Source: Orobanche coerulescens
Taxonomy: Eukaryota > Streptophyta > Magnoliopsida > Lamiales > Orobanchaceae
DNA: 64,000 nucleotides
Direction of reading: 5' to 3'
Assembly: GCA_033398695.1 (NCBI GenBank)
Contig: JAWKAU010000035.1
Span: forward strand, 496,001 to 560,000
A program made the position numbers and the translations under genes. Positions 35,552 to 47,583 of this stretch are shown here, piece by piece. Each line of letters begins with the position of its first letter. Positions within the stretch are counted from its first letter, which is position 1. A model generated the notes under the pieces. The model was not told the origin of the DNA and did no database searches. It saw nothing but the letters and a program-made list of their open reading frames with translations.

Positions 35552-37139
35552 TGATGAGTCGATTTTTGATCGTCTCATTCTGTTCTATCGAGTTGTGCTT
35601 TCGTTTATTTTTGAGTGTTTTTGCTCTTTTTACACGTGGTATGTTGTGTTTTTGTTTTGTAGGTAGCCGGACGAAGATTATGGTGAAATATGCGCTTTTA
35701 TGGCCAATATTGGAGTTTATAACGATCAAGAGTAAGAACGGGGCCTAAAACGATGAAGATTGAAGCAACATTGGTCGTATTTTCTAATATTCAGATACAT
35801 TACTTCGACTTATGATGTTTACTATATATACATGGATTCCTCGTGAAATCAGCTTCGCAACGGTATATTATACGCTAAATTCTGAGGTGTATTGAAGGAG
35901 ATATGACTTCTAGACCACGGCCGCACAGTCCAGACCGCGGCCCGAAGAGTTGAGACCGTGGTCCAAGCCCGGACCGCATCCAGACCGTGGTCCCAAGTCC
36001 GGACAGCGGTCCAACCCCCCTGTGTGCAGAAAATGTGATTTTCTGCACTTTTTGGCGATTTTTGACGGGTATATATAGGGAAACCCTATACCCAACTTCT
36101 TCTAAGCCACAAAACACGATCCAAACTCAGTATTTCTTAGTTTTTGAGTGTTCTAAACATCTAGAAATATAATTTGTGAAGGATTTTCATCATTTATAAG
36201 GAGATTTTGTTCATTTTCAAAGGAAGAACATCAAACCTTCATCGGGATTCGATTTCATTTTCTCAAGGGAAGATTTCTACCATGTTTTATTCTATGATTT
36301 TTGCTATTATTATTGAAATAATCATGAGTAGCTAATCTTGTTATATGGGTGTTTAGATTGAACCACACACATGTTCTTGGTTGTTAGGTTTTGATTGATT
36401 TTTTGGGTATGAGTTTGGTATTATTCCTCTTTCTTTGTTCTTCGTAGTCTATCGGCGTTCTTGATGATATTTGTGCACGGATATTATTTAGACGCAAGAG
36501 AACTTATGATTTAGATCATCAAACCTTTTTCATAGTTGTTGTTATTGTCAAAATCGAGGGTTTTTGTTGGTGTTCACCATCAAACGACCCGATAGAAGTG
36601 ATTGTGAATGTTCTATACTTTTTCCGCGATCTTTTAGCAAATTATCCCATCAAAGGTATTTAGCTAGTCGATTGTTAGTAGGGATTCATCCTCATCAAAG
36701 GAGTTTCTCTTGTTTTCGAAAAGGACTATCGCGATTTTTAGAATTTGCCGCCATCAAACGGATTTCTTTTAATTGTGAGCAATCGGTAATTCCAAACCAT
36801 AAATTCTTTGAGTATCGAAACTAATAATTGATAACGTGTGTGTCGGTGATTCTAAACTCCCATATCTTTCTCATAATTGTATTCTCTAGAAATCCAACCT
36901 TTAATTCGGTGTTTTTAACGCTTCGATTAATTTAATTTTCCGCACTTATTTTACGAATTTTCATCTCAATAGAATCATTCACCGTGTTTTAATTTACTTT
37001 ACTTTTGTCAATTCGACTATTTGGTAAACATAATCGAACTTCAAACCGTTTATAAATCCTCGAGAGATCGACCTCGGAGTTACTTGCCGCTTCCTACAAA
37101 AGCGATTCGTACACTTGCGAGTTTTTAATTTGTTCATCA
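35552..37139 (+). mobile_element. Athila 3' LTR (1588 bp), uninterrupted
   Basis: TGATGAGTCG to TTCATCA, followed by the CATCA duplication. The promoter array starts at 35912, 35932, 35953, 35971, 35982 and 36001, the same steps as the 5' LTR. TATATATA is at 36070-36077. Several dyads differ from the 5' copy by C-to-T or G-to-A at CG steps. Confidence 0.93.
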
Positions 37140-37892
37140 CATCACAACAACCCAATGAAAATATAATGGACGAAGTAGTTCAATTCGCAAAATAAAAAGC
37201 TCCTAAGTACTCGAGTACTTCTATTAGTTTACAAGTTTTCAAAACGATTTAAAGACAGAAAACAGATAAAACACTTCTTTTGCACAATCATCACGCACGA
37301 CCGTCATCCTCGTACCGATCCAGTGCCCACTCGTTCCATTGATCCTGACCTGAAATTCATAAAACGAATTTCCCCAAAAAGGGTCCCCCAAAGGGGTTAG
37401 CAATTACGCTAGTACAAGTAACCAAATGAACAACTTACACCTTACACATATAGTCAAAGCATGCAAATGAGAAAACATAAGTTTGTAACACACATTTCCG
37501 GAAACGCCATAACCCAAAACACATTTATAAAAATGCACCACAATTAACCGTTGATCCACGTCTCTGTGGACTCCTACCGAGACCCTGTTGGATCTAACCT
37601 GTAGGGGTTAAAAGCCAAGCTCGTCGATCCATGCCTCTGTGGACCCCTACCTAGACCCCGTCGGATCTAACCCGTAGTGAGCACACACCCATGTTACTCA
37701 TGCAATACTACTACGTTAAGCATGTAAGTTCATTAGGAGTACTTGCCTCGATTATAACGACGAAAATACGAAATGAAACAATCGCGGTTGTGAGAAACTG
37801 GACACACCGAACCTAGACAATTCGTCAAACACCATGACAACCAATTCGATAAGAATAACAATAACAGAAAATACCTGAAACCCCACATACGA
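37140..37892 (-). mobile_element. LTR-D segment 2
   Basis: Resumes LTR-D after the Athila duplication. It shows family features: a CCCAAAGGGGTTAGCAATTA block like the A LTRs, and a two-unit minisatellite (37555-37680, GACCCCGTCGGATCTAA). It ends at the TACGA duplication (37888-37892) of the non-coding element. Confidence 0.8.
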
Positions 37893-38143
37893 TGTAATAC
37901 CCGAGATCTTCATCCCGATTTTGTTGAACTTTTCTTCGGTCGAGCGGTTTGTTGTCGTCCACGTCTTTGGAATCGTGTGCTTGTACTGTGGTACGTTGGG
38001 TTTCGTAGCCTGCTCGTTATTGTTTTGAATCATAGCTAGTGTATTGGTGAAACCGAGATGTCGAACGTCTAAACCGGGCTGTCGGAGTTGGCCACGATCG
38101 AGTCACGACCGCACGTTTTTGGGCAGAGACTCGCCTGGTCGAG

Positions 38144-38373
38144 TTACGGCTATAAGGGACCTGCCGGTTATGGCCGTAAGGTTCCTGCCGGTTACATCCG
38201 CAATGGGTGCTTAGTTACGGCCGCAACGAGGTGGTCGGTTACGGCCGCAATGGGTTGTCCGGTTACGGCCATAAGGATGCTGCACAGATTGTGCAGAAGG
38301 TTCGGGAAGGCCAATTACGGCTGTAATGCACTGACGAATACGGCCGTAATGGCTCGGCAGAATGGGTATATAA
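38144..38373 (+). promoter_or_regulatory. 5' LTR promoter: TTACG-GC-CGTAA array and TATA box
   Basis: Dyads start at 38144, 38168, 38192, 38215, 38239, 38263 (24, 24, 23, 24, 24), then after a 52-bp step at 38315 and 38338 (23). TATATAA is at 38367-38373, 17 bp later. Spacers here resemble one another (GG...CCTGCCGG), suggesting tandem growth. Confidence 0.8.
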
Positions 38374-39182
38374 GGTCGAGGCAACGGGTTACTCGGCCAT
38401 TTTCACCATTTTCACCCTCCTCCGCGATTCTTCGGAAAGTTTCCAGAACTTTGGTCGGAAAACACATTGTGCATCATTTGGGAAGTTTTATTTGTGTTTA
38501 TTATCATCATCAATCCATTCCTTGTCGTCCGGATTGAGGTAAATCACTTGAACTTTTGAATTTGGGGAATTTTGGGGGTTTTGATGTGAATTCATCCTTC
38601 CAATCCGATTTAGTTTAGATTATTTTTGGATTATGGTAGTAAACTCGAAATCATTTAATATTCTTGAAGTTTTGTGGAATGATTTCGAGAATCCTTTTGT
38701 TAATCGATCATATTGGAGTATGCCTTCAAGATGTCCGACGAAATACTCCAATAGATAGAAATTAGTATGATCACTATATTTTCGTAGTATTGCTGATTCA
38801 TGGTGGTATTATTTTCGTAGTATTCGTGCGCTGTTGAGTTCTTGGTCGTTCTTAGAAGTTCGAGGGCTACCTGATCGTGTCCGTTCGTTGTTCCATTGCT
38901 CGTGGTATCGAGGCAAGTATCTTGCCCATACGCTTTGTATTTTGTAGACGTGATAGTTGATAATGGAACATATGTGCAACTTGAACGTTTTTAATGAACT
39001 TTCAACAAGAATCGGTATATTCTCGACAAAGGCTTTCTTTTAAAATCTACTTGTGTGTTTGTGAACGAAGGTGTTGTTCTAAGAATGTGTATTAGTGTTG
39101 TGCATTGGAATGTCTTGTTTGCGTATGGTACCGTTGTGTGTGGTTATGTCGATAGTGAATCTAAAGTTGTCTTTTTGGCAAG

Positions 39183-39184
<2 letters not shown>

Positions 39185-39221
<37 letters not shown>
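39185..39221. repeat. (GT)n microsatellite in the 5' LTR
   Basis: Uninterrupted GT run; the 3' LTR has a shorter, interrupted version near 44690-44718. Confidence 0.95.
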
Positions 39222-39222
<1 letters not shown>

Positions 39223-40483
39223 ATATGTGTGTGTTATTTATGAGTACGTGATGTTGTGTGATGTGAGTATGTGTCGGATAGGGTGGCCATTTCTAATAAG
39301 TACCTTGATTTACATTTGATGTACTTCGGGGGAATGAAATTGTGAAAGTTGCGAACGCTTGTGTGCGTGTGTATGTTACCATTGTTCTTCTACTTGGGGA
39401 AGGTCCGACGGGGCCTCTGGGGGCCGATACTAAGGGGTACGGCCATGGGTTACCAAGTGTGGTTTTCGTGTTGTTGATTTTTGATAATATGTCTGGAATA
39501 TCACAACATAGTCATTCTCGATGTGAGATACGTGATATGTAGGGCCTTGGTACTCGACTAGAATGGCACCAGTATAAGTGTCGTATATGATTCATTTCTT
39601 GGTGGTGATAATTTTGGCATAGGGACGTGGGCCCTGTGATTGTTTCGTGCATTGTGCTTTGGTTGTGTATCGAGTTTGACCATTGGGTCATTCGCTCGAA
39701 TATGTTGATGTGGATGACTGGGTTGCGGACCTCGTGTTTTGTGATCGGAATGGTATGATTGGGTCGTGGACCCCGTGTTTTGTTATCGGAATTATATTTT
39801 GAAAGAAAAATATTTTTGGGCTGTGTACTTAAGTGGTTCCGAAAGGCTTGAGAATTCTTAAATCTCAAACATTTTCAAAACTCCCGAGACCGTAAAATGG
39901 TTTGTAAGATGTATAATGGTTTATCCCTACTTCTCATGAATTGAGCTATTTTGATCAAGTGATTTATCTTGGGAAGCATGTTCATGATTATTATGTTCTT
40001 GGAGTATGTTGTGTATGACTTGTATTTGCATTTTATACTTGCACTAACAAAACAGTGGAGTTTTGCTAACTCCCGAGTAATCGGGGGGTGGATGTCTGTA
40101 TTGCGTCCAGGTACTTGCCGGTTGCTGGAGAGCAATTCACAGGATCGTTACGAAGGGTGATGGAAGACAACAATACTAATCACATGAAGACCAGTGTTGA
40201 GTATTTGGTGAAGTCCTGTCGTTTTGTCTTTCTTTTGTGGTATTTTCCGTTTTATGGAAATGTTGATGTATTCTAACCCCTACGTGGGTATGAGTCGTGA
40301 GAAAGAGTTATGTATGATGATGCGTATGTTGTGGTAAAAGACGAAACTAGTCTAATGGTTCATTATTTAGACATGTCGGCATGAATCGCATTGTCGTGAT
40401 TTCTGTATCTAGCCTGGCAGATCCTCATGGAGAGGGTCTGCGCGCTGTAATATTCCCGAGTGGTTTGGCGGTGTTACAGAATA

Positions 40484-40495
40484 TGGTATCAGAGC
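40484..40495 (+). other. Primer binding site of the non-coding element (initiator tRNA-Met)
   Basis: TGGTATCAGAGC, a perfect match to the common plant site, five bases from the 5' LTR. Confidence 0.93.
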
Positions 40496-43332
40496 TTAGG
40501 TTTCGGAAACCTAGGCTGTCGCGTCCAGTCATGTATTGTTGAGTCTTGTCTTGTCGGATCGTGTATGACTGAGTCGTGTCGCGACGCGTCGTCTGTGATG
40601 TCAGTCGTGATTAGTATCATGGTGCATCCATTATCTTCGTGCGATCTGTGGATGTAAGTATGCCTACTACTTTGTTGTGTCTCGTGTTATACGAGCTTGT
40701 GTGATTTTGTGTTATTATGTGGAGTTTAAATGCGAATTGTGAATACGTAATCCATGCTTGTTGATTCTCGTGTTGTGCTGGAATGAAGAATGGTGCCGGC
40801 GTATATGTGTGTGTATATATATATATATCTTTGTATAAATCATTTTTACAAGAGTAATGGTTTTGGTGTGGATACGCAAGGAAAGTTTATCAATGTGATA
40901 TTTTAAAGCTTTAAATATTTTGGGAAGTCACTTAAATTTTATTTTAAAAAACATCCTTCAAGAGAGGAAAAAGTATGATTTCCGTATGATGACCTCGAGA
41001 CCGAAAATTTTTGAGAACTCAAACTACTTATATTTTATTTTCATCTTGCATTACAAGTCTTCAAAATTTGATTTTCATAACTCAAATGAGGTCTACCTAA
41101 AATTTACTTGAGACGTAACTTTCGCTTTTAACTTTTCGGTTTCATGAAATTCGGTTAAAAGGTATGTGGTGCTAGTGATGATGACATTATTGTTTGAGCA
41201 ATAATGCTCAAAATTGTGATTAAGTTGGTGGGATGAACGTTAAGTCGTTCTGGATGCACTTGTTGTGAGAGTCCTAATTACCGAGAGGTAGGATTTCAGT
41301 TTTAGATGTTAATTATCTTTTGACGGTTGCTTGTGTGATACTGTAATTAAGTGGACAGATGGTGTTGACGTGTGATTAGATTTGATGGTAATGGATTGTG
41401 TTTGATGAATTGATAAATTATGTCTGTTGTGTGTTCGAAAACACTTTCCTGAAAATTTCATAAACTTGAGCAAGTTGTGGCAAATCAATTTTCGAAAATG
41501 TTTTGACGGTGCGATTACTCGGCGGCCTCGTGTGGATTTTGAAAATTATTTGAAATTGGCGAACCGGCCTTGTATTTTCTAATGGAACCCCGACGGTATT
41601 GAAAGAGTTGTTTATAGTACCTTTAGATATTTTGTAAAATGTTACCATCGTTGATTTTTGTGTAGTGTTCAGAGGATTTTTGAAAAATGATTTTAACGGA
41701 TTGTTTTATTTTCAAATAATTCAAGTACATGATTTTCAAAAAAAAAAATCTCACACCCAAAAAAAAAATCTATATTTCAAAATCCAATACAACTTTTATT
41801 TTCAAAAATATATTGTGAAAGATGAAAAATCTTACTCGATTTAAACTTCAAACTCAGATTTGGAAAAGTTTTCTGTATTGAGCCAGTTATTGTACGCTGA
41901 TCTTGAATCACTCCAAAATGATTGTGGATTGGTGGAAATGTTTAGTGTATGTACGAATGGTTTGATGATCTTGCGTGGTTACCTTGTTTGTTATTAATGG
42001 TGATGATGATGCGTAGTGGCATGGGGATTTTGATAATGCCGGTTGCAAGGATATTGTTTTGCAAATAATTTTAAAATGAGACGGTTAAAGTCTTTTGTTT
42101 ACAAGTTTTGATAAAACAGCCGCCCGAGGTATCAAAAATATTTTCAAATTTTATTTCAGAAATATATATATGAATTCCAAAGATTTCCAAATGATATTAT
42201 CTAAATGGATACCTCGTGGGGATTTGAGAAGAATGTTATAAATGGTTAATTATATTAGTGTATAGTTACTACAGTCGTGTTTGAACCGGTATGGGTCATA
42301 AGAATTTGGTCAATGTGATTATTTAAATGGTTGGTTATGATAGCACGTTCCGAGTATCGCAATTGCAAATTCTGTATTCGTGTAATTATCCAGAGTGGGC
42401 ACTATTATCGTGTTGCTATTAGATACCTTATGTCGATATGTTGTGCCATCGTATTGAGTGAATATCCGCTTAGTATGCCGAGGGACAGAGGACACAGTCA
42501 TGACCGCAGTACAGATGGTCATGGAGATCAGATGCGGGACCAAGAGAATATTGCCGGGAAGGTTGCTATTCTAGCACTCCGTTCTTGTTGTTTCGGTTTT
42601 GGGGACGAAACCTCTTTTAAAGGTGATATGGTGTAATACCCATATTTTTTTCGCTTCTGTATTGTTCGACTATATCGACTCGTTCGTATTCGTTGATACT
42701 TCTGATCTTGTGTTGTTTCTGCCTTTGTCTTTCGAGCAAGTTTTGATATTGTTCCAGACTGATCTGTCTATCATTGTGACCTTTCCAAGTTCGGTTCGAT
42801 TTCCTGTAAACGTTGTGTGAAATTAACACCTCGTGGTTCCTACTAGTTCTTTTAATGCCTTGAGTTAGGGTGTGAACTTCGGATTTGCTGTTCAATTATT
42901 ATTGTTGTTGTTTTTATTCGATTATAGTTGTTTGATTGTGGCCGATTTGATGTTGGTGTTCAGTCATTGTTGTTCGACCGTTGTTGCTCGATCGCTATTA
43001 TCCGATTGTTATCATTTTATTTTGCACTGTGATTTTTTTAGCATTCAGATCACTTCATAATTTCCTTAAGTGCGGGAAATTAGCTTCGTATTCGATCTTC
43101 CAAACCTTGGGTTATTGGAATTCGTATCTGTTCAATGATTAACTCGTGTTTTGATTGCTGCGCTGTTCGGGTTGGTCAACCATATTGATTTTTGTTCATT
43201 GTGTTTTGTTATCATTCTGGTATAGCGGTGTGGATGGTAGTAGCCACGTACTGCTTGTGACTCATTGCCAGTCGTCGGCGATGGATAACATGTGTTATCT
43301 GAGATTGTCTTGTGTTGATTGTTTCATGTTTT
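40496..43332 (+). other. Internal region without coding capacity
   Basis: Only scattered short frames, AT-rich, none with retrotransposon motifs. Around 40510-40600 there are GTCGTGTC-like repeats and near 41740 A-rich runs. A second pre-LTR signature lies at 42595-42644. Nothing else seen. Confidence 0.75.
42595..42644 (+). repeat. Internal stem-loop, purine tract and LTR-start copy
   Basis: Arms GGTTTTG and CGAAACC around GGGA (42595-42612), then CTTTTAAAGGTGATATGG, then TGTAATACCCATA from 42632. This repeats the real junction at 43333-43383, about 740 bp upstream of it. 42632-43332 may be the start of a related LTR. Confidence 0.65.
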
Positions 43333-43370
43333 AAGTTTCGGGGACGAAACTTCTTTTAAGAGGGGTAGAA
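43333..43370 (+). promoter_or_regulatory. Stem-loop and polypurine tract of the non-coding element
   Basis: Arms AAGTTTCG and CGAAACTT around GGGA (43333-43352), then TTAAGAGGGGTAGAA next to the 3' LTR. Confidence 0.87.
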
Positions 43371-43621
43371 TGTAATACCCAAGATCTTTGTCCCGGTTTT
43401 GTTGAACTTTTCTTCGGTCGAGTGGTTTGTTGTCGTCCACGTCTTTGGATTCGTGTGCTTGTACTATGGTATGTTGGGTTTCGTAGCCTGCTCGTTATTG
43501 TTTTGAATCATAGCTAGTGTATTGGTGAAACCGAGATGTCGAATGTCATAACCGGGCTGTCGGAGTTGGCCACGACCGAGTCACGACCGCATGTTTTGGG
43601 GCAGAGACTCGCCTGGCCGAG

Positions 43622-43875
43622 TTACGACCGTAAGGGACCTGCCGGTTACGGCCGTAAGGTTCCTGCCGGTTACGGACGCAATGGGTGCTCGGTTACGGCT
43701 GCAACGAGGTGGTCGGTTACGGCTGCAATGGGTTAGCCGGTTACGGCTGCAATGGGTTGTCCAGTTACGGCCGTAAGGATGCGGCACAGATTGGGCAGAA
43801 GGTTCGGGAAGGCCGATTACGGCCGTAATGCACTGCCAATTACGTCCGTAATGGCTCGGCATATTGGGTATATAA
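43622..43875 (+). promoter_or_regulatory. 3' LTR promoter: seven-copy TTACG-GC-CGTAA array, proximal pair and TATA box
   Basis: Dyads start at 43622, 43646, 43670, 43693, 43717, 43741 and 43765 (24, 24, 23, 24, 24, 24), then 43817 (52) and 43840 (23). TATATAA is at 43869-43875. It has one more 24-bp unit than the 5' LTR. Confidence 0.8.
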
Positions 43876-46039
43876 GGCCGAGGCAGCGGGTCACTCGGCC
43901 ATTTTCACCATTTTTCACCCTCCTCCGCGATTCTTCGAAAAGTTTCCAGAGCTTTGGTCGGAAAACACATTGTGCATCATTTGGGAAGCTTGATTTATGT
44001 TTATTATCATCATCAATCCATTCCTTTTCATACGGATTGAGGTAAATCACTTGAACTTTTGAATTTGGGGAATTTTGGGGGTTTTGATGTGAATTCATCC
44101 TTCCAATCCGATTTAGTTTAGATTGTTGTTGGATTATGGTAGTAAACTCGAAATCCTTTAGTATTCTTGAAGTTTTGTGGAATGATTTCGAGAATCCTTT
44201 CGTTAATCGATCATATTGGAGTATGCCTTCAAGATGTCCGATGAAATACTCGAATGGGAAGAAATTAGGATGATCCCTATGTTTTCGTAGTATTGTTGAT
44301 TCATAGTGGTATTATTTTCGTAGTAATCATGGGTTGTCGAGTTCTTGGTTGTTCTCGGAAGTTTGAGGGCTACCTGATTGTGTCCATTCGTTGTTCCGTT
44401 GCTCATGGTATCGAGGCAAGTATCTTGCCCATACACTTCGTATTTCGTAGACGTGATAGTTGATAATGAAACATATGTGCAACTTGAACGTTTTTAATGA
44501 ACTTTCAAGAAGAATCGGTATATTCTCGATAAAGGCTTTCTTTTAAAATTTACTTGTGTGTCTGTGAACGAAGGTGTTGTTCTGAGAATGTGTATTAGTG
44601 TTGTGCATTGGAATGTCTTGTTTGCGTATGGTACCGTTGTGTGTGGTTATGTCGATAGTGAATCTAAAGTTGTCTTTTTGGCAAGAAGTGTGTGTGTGTG
44701 TGTGTGTGTTTGTGTGTATGTGGATATGTGTGTGTTATTGATGAGTACGTGATGTGAGTATGTGTCGAATATGGTGGCAATTTCTAACAAGTACCTTGAT
44801 TTACATTTGATGTATTTTGGGGGAATGAAATTGTGAAAGTTGTGAACGCTTGTGTGCGTGTGTATGTTGATGTTGTTCTTCCACCTAGGGACGGTCCGAC
44901 GAGGCCTCTAAGGTCGCTACTAAGGGGCATGACCGCGGAAGTGCTTTCCCACCTGGGGAAGGTCCGACGGGGCCTCTGGGGGCCGATACTAAGGGGTACG
45001 GCCACGGGTTACCAAGTGTGGTTTTCGTGTTGTTGAATTTTGATAATATGTCCGGAATATCACAACATAGTCATTCTCGATGTGAGATACGTCATATGTA
45101 GGGTCTTGGTACTCGACTAGAATGGCACCTGTATAAGTGTCATATATGATTCGTTTCTTGGTGGTGATAATTTTGGCATAGGGACGTGGGCCCTGTGATT
45201 GTTTCCGTGCATTGTGGTTTGGTTGGGTATCGAGTTTGACCATTGGGTCATTCACTCAAATATGTTGATGTGGATGACTGGGTCGTGGACCTCGTGTTTT
45301 GTGATCGGAATGGTATGATTGGGTCGTGGACCCCGTGTTTTGTTATCGGAATTATATTTTGAAAGAAAAGGATTTTTGGGTTGTGTCCCTAAGTGGTTCC
45401 GAAAGGCTTGAGAATTCTTAAATCTCAAATATTTTCAAAACTCCCGAGATCGTAAAATATTTTGGAAGATGTATAATGGTTTATCCCTACTTCTCATGAA
45501 TTGAGCTATTTTGATCAAGTGATTTATCTCGGGAAGCATGTTCACGATTATTATGTTCTTGGAGTATGTTGTGTATGACTTGTATTTACATTTTATACTT
45601 GCACTAGCAAAAGAGTGGAGTTTTGCTAACTCCCGAGTAATCGGGGGGTGGATGTCTGTATTGCGTCCAGGTACTTGCCGGTTGCTGGAGAGCAATTCAA
45701 AGGATCGTTATGAAGGGTGATGGAAGACAACGATACTAATTACATGAAGACCAGTGTTGAGTATTTGGTGAAGTCCTGTTGTTTTGTCTTTCCTTTGTGG
45801 TATTTTCCGTTTTATGGAAATGTTGATGTATTATAACCCCTGCGTGGGTATGAGTCGTGAGAAAGAGTTATATATGATGATGCGTATGTTGTGGTAAAAT
45901 ACGAAATCGGTCTAATAGTTCATTATTTAGCCATGTCGGCATGAATTGCGTTGTCGTGATTTCTGTATCTAGCCTGGAAGATCCTCACGGAGAGGGTCTG
46001 CGGCGCTGTAATATTCTCGAGTGGTTTTGGGGTGTTACA

Positions 46040-47112
46040 TACGATTCATGTAAACTCGTACAAAACAGCAACGAGGGCAGTTCACAATCGAACCCTCACG
46101 ATTACTTAGATAACCCGAAATTTACCATAAATTCGTAGGAAAAATATGGATCCGTTGAAGATTAGTCATCTATTACAAGTATTAATCAACAATACGGAGC
46201 TACAAGGACGAAACATCAAAACCCCCCAAAATTCCTAAACTTAGGGTTCCAGAGTAATACCTCGGATTAATGACAAAGAACACAAATTGGTTTTGTTAAT
46301 CTACACCAAGAACTCGAGTAAGATGATATCTCTAAGATTAAAGATATCTAAATCGCCCAAAAAAATCGCCCAAAAATCGCCCACGGAGAGGAAATGAAAT
46401 CCTCTCCAAATCCCGCTGTTAAAAAGACCCGCTGACTCGTGTGCCGCGGCACAGACTAAGTGTGACGCGGCACGCGGCTGAAATTCACGAACAGGCCTTC
46501 AGGCTGTGCCGCGGCACAGAACATAGTGTGCCGCGGCGGACGGGACAGACGCACCCAGCTCGAAACCTTGAAAGGGGTGTGCCGCGGCACACACTGTTTG
46601 TGCCTAAAAGTGCCGAAATAAAACCCACGAACATGATACACTTGAACGACGTATAGTACCGACCATTTAAAGGCCTGGATGAACAACCATGAATCCTCGT
46701 TTAGTGACTTCACGTCAAAACAGTCGGTCCTAACACGACGGTAACATCAAACGACCCGGAAAGAGAATAAGCATAATGGAACCCAAAACTTTGGAATATT
46801 ACGAAATGACCCAACACGATACTCGATCGAAACACCAATAAAAGTTCACAACATCCATAATAACATGAAATAGATTTGTGGGAACCCCAAAACGGCAGTT
46901 CCGAACAATGATTACGAAAATTGAACCCAAAAGCGACAAAAATGATATCAAACGCGGAATTGAGTAAAACAAGTCCGAAACAAGCTCGAATGATAAAAAG
47001 TCTAGTATTAAATATTACCGAAATATTAATACAGTTACAAGCGAGTCACTAAAAATGAGAAATACACCAAAATGAAAAAAATGCGAAAAAGGAGAAAAAT
47101 GCGGATATTACA
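46040..47112 (-). mobile_element. LTR-D segment 3 (5' terminus)
   Basis: Begins with the TACGA duplicate and ends GGATATTACA at 47112 beside a polypurine tract. The three segments total about 1.99 kb, a normal length for this LTR class. No open frame of interest. Confidence 0.82.
46421..46590 (-). promoter_or_regulatory. LTR-D promoter: GTGCC-GC-GGCAC dyads and weak TATA-like site
   Basis: Dyads start at 46441, 46462, 46506, 46528 and 46579 (21, 44, 22, 51). Best copies are GTGCCGCGGCAC; 46462 and 46528 each carry changes. A TTTTTAAC sequence on the minus strand (about 46418-46425) stands about 15 bp from the proximal dyad, like the TATA boxes of the other LTRs, but is a poor TATA. Confidence 0.6.
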
Positions 47113-47149
47113 TTCTCCCCCTCTAAAAACAAGTTTCATCCCGAAACTT
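47113..47149 (-). promoter_or_regulatory. Polypurine tract and stem-loop of element D
   Basis: Minus strand AGAGGGGGAGAA (47113-47124) and a hairpin with arms AAGTTTCG and TGAAACTT around GGA (47131-47149), with one G-T pair. Confidence 0.82.
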
Positions 47150-47583
47150 AAGAAACAAACAACTCGAGGTAACGAGTATGCATGCTATCCTCGGTTTCCC
47201 AAGTAGCCTCCTCGACACCATGCTTCGACCACTTCACTTTGACCAACGGAATAGTCTTATGCCTCAATCGCTTCTTATGGTGCTCTAAAATTTTCAAGGG
47301 ACGCTCCTCGAAGGTAATGTCCTCCGCGACATCGATCTCACCGTAGTCGATTACATGACTAGGATTCGGGACATATTTCCTCAGCTGGGAAATATGGAAA
47401 ACGCTATGAACGTGGCTCAAAGCAGGAGGCAACACCAAGCGATACGCCAATTCACCGACCCTCTCGAGGATCTCAAATGATCCAATAAACCTCGGAATCA
47501 GCTTTCCCTTCTTCCCGAAGCGGAAAACTCCTCTTGTCAGAGACACCTTTAGCAAAACGTGGTCTTCCACCTCGAACTCCAAA
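47148..47583 (-). pseudogene. Element D integrase C-terminus and chromodomain, cut by a CACTA element
   Basis: 144 codons, minus strand: LEFEVEDHVLLKVS, FRFGKKGKLIPRFIGSFEILERVGELAYRL, then the chromodomain [20 protein letters not shown] and stop. The start side is missing: the frame runs into CACTA sequence at 47584, in the middle of the conserved LEFEV block. Chromodomain sequence differs from A and E, so D is a separate family. The remainder of D was not found. Confidence 0.85.

Larger units (their letters stand above)
23309..37139 (+). mobile_element. Athila-type Ty3 element, complete with 5-bp target duplication
   Basis: LTRs begin TGATGAGTCG and end TTGTTCATCA; flanks are CATCA (23304-23308) and CATCA (37140-37144). 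LTR lengths agree: 1587 bp for the 5' copy after removing the nested solo LTR, and 1588 bp for the 3' copy. Between them are the primer site, gag, pol without a chromodomain, a long 3' region with an env-like remnant, and a polypurine tract. LTRs differ at scattered sites and pol has stops, so it is not recent or active. Confidence 0.93.
37893..46039 (+). mobile_element. Non-coding LTR retrotransposon (LARD-like), complete
   Basis: 5' LTR 37893-40478 (2586 bp), internal 40479-43370 (2892 bp), 3' LTR 43371-46039 (2669 bp), flanked by TACGA (37888-37892 and 46040-46044). It has a primer binding site, stem-loop and polypurine tract, but no gag, protease, RT or integrase motif in any frame. It would need proteins from another element, probably a chromovirus, given its tRNA-Met site and terminal sequences. 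Confidence 0.92.

Noticed and set aside
40484..40495. Primer binding sites as tRNA gene pieces
   Set aside because: Only 11-18 bases match a tRNA 3' end complement, and they sit at fixed places beside LTRs. No cloverleaf-capable tRNA gene was seen in the window.
43581..43862. Repetitive Arg/Asn/Thr-rich open frames over the dyad array
   Set aside because: The repeat in the protein is just the 24-bp dyad period read in frame. It occurs on both strands.
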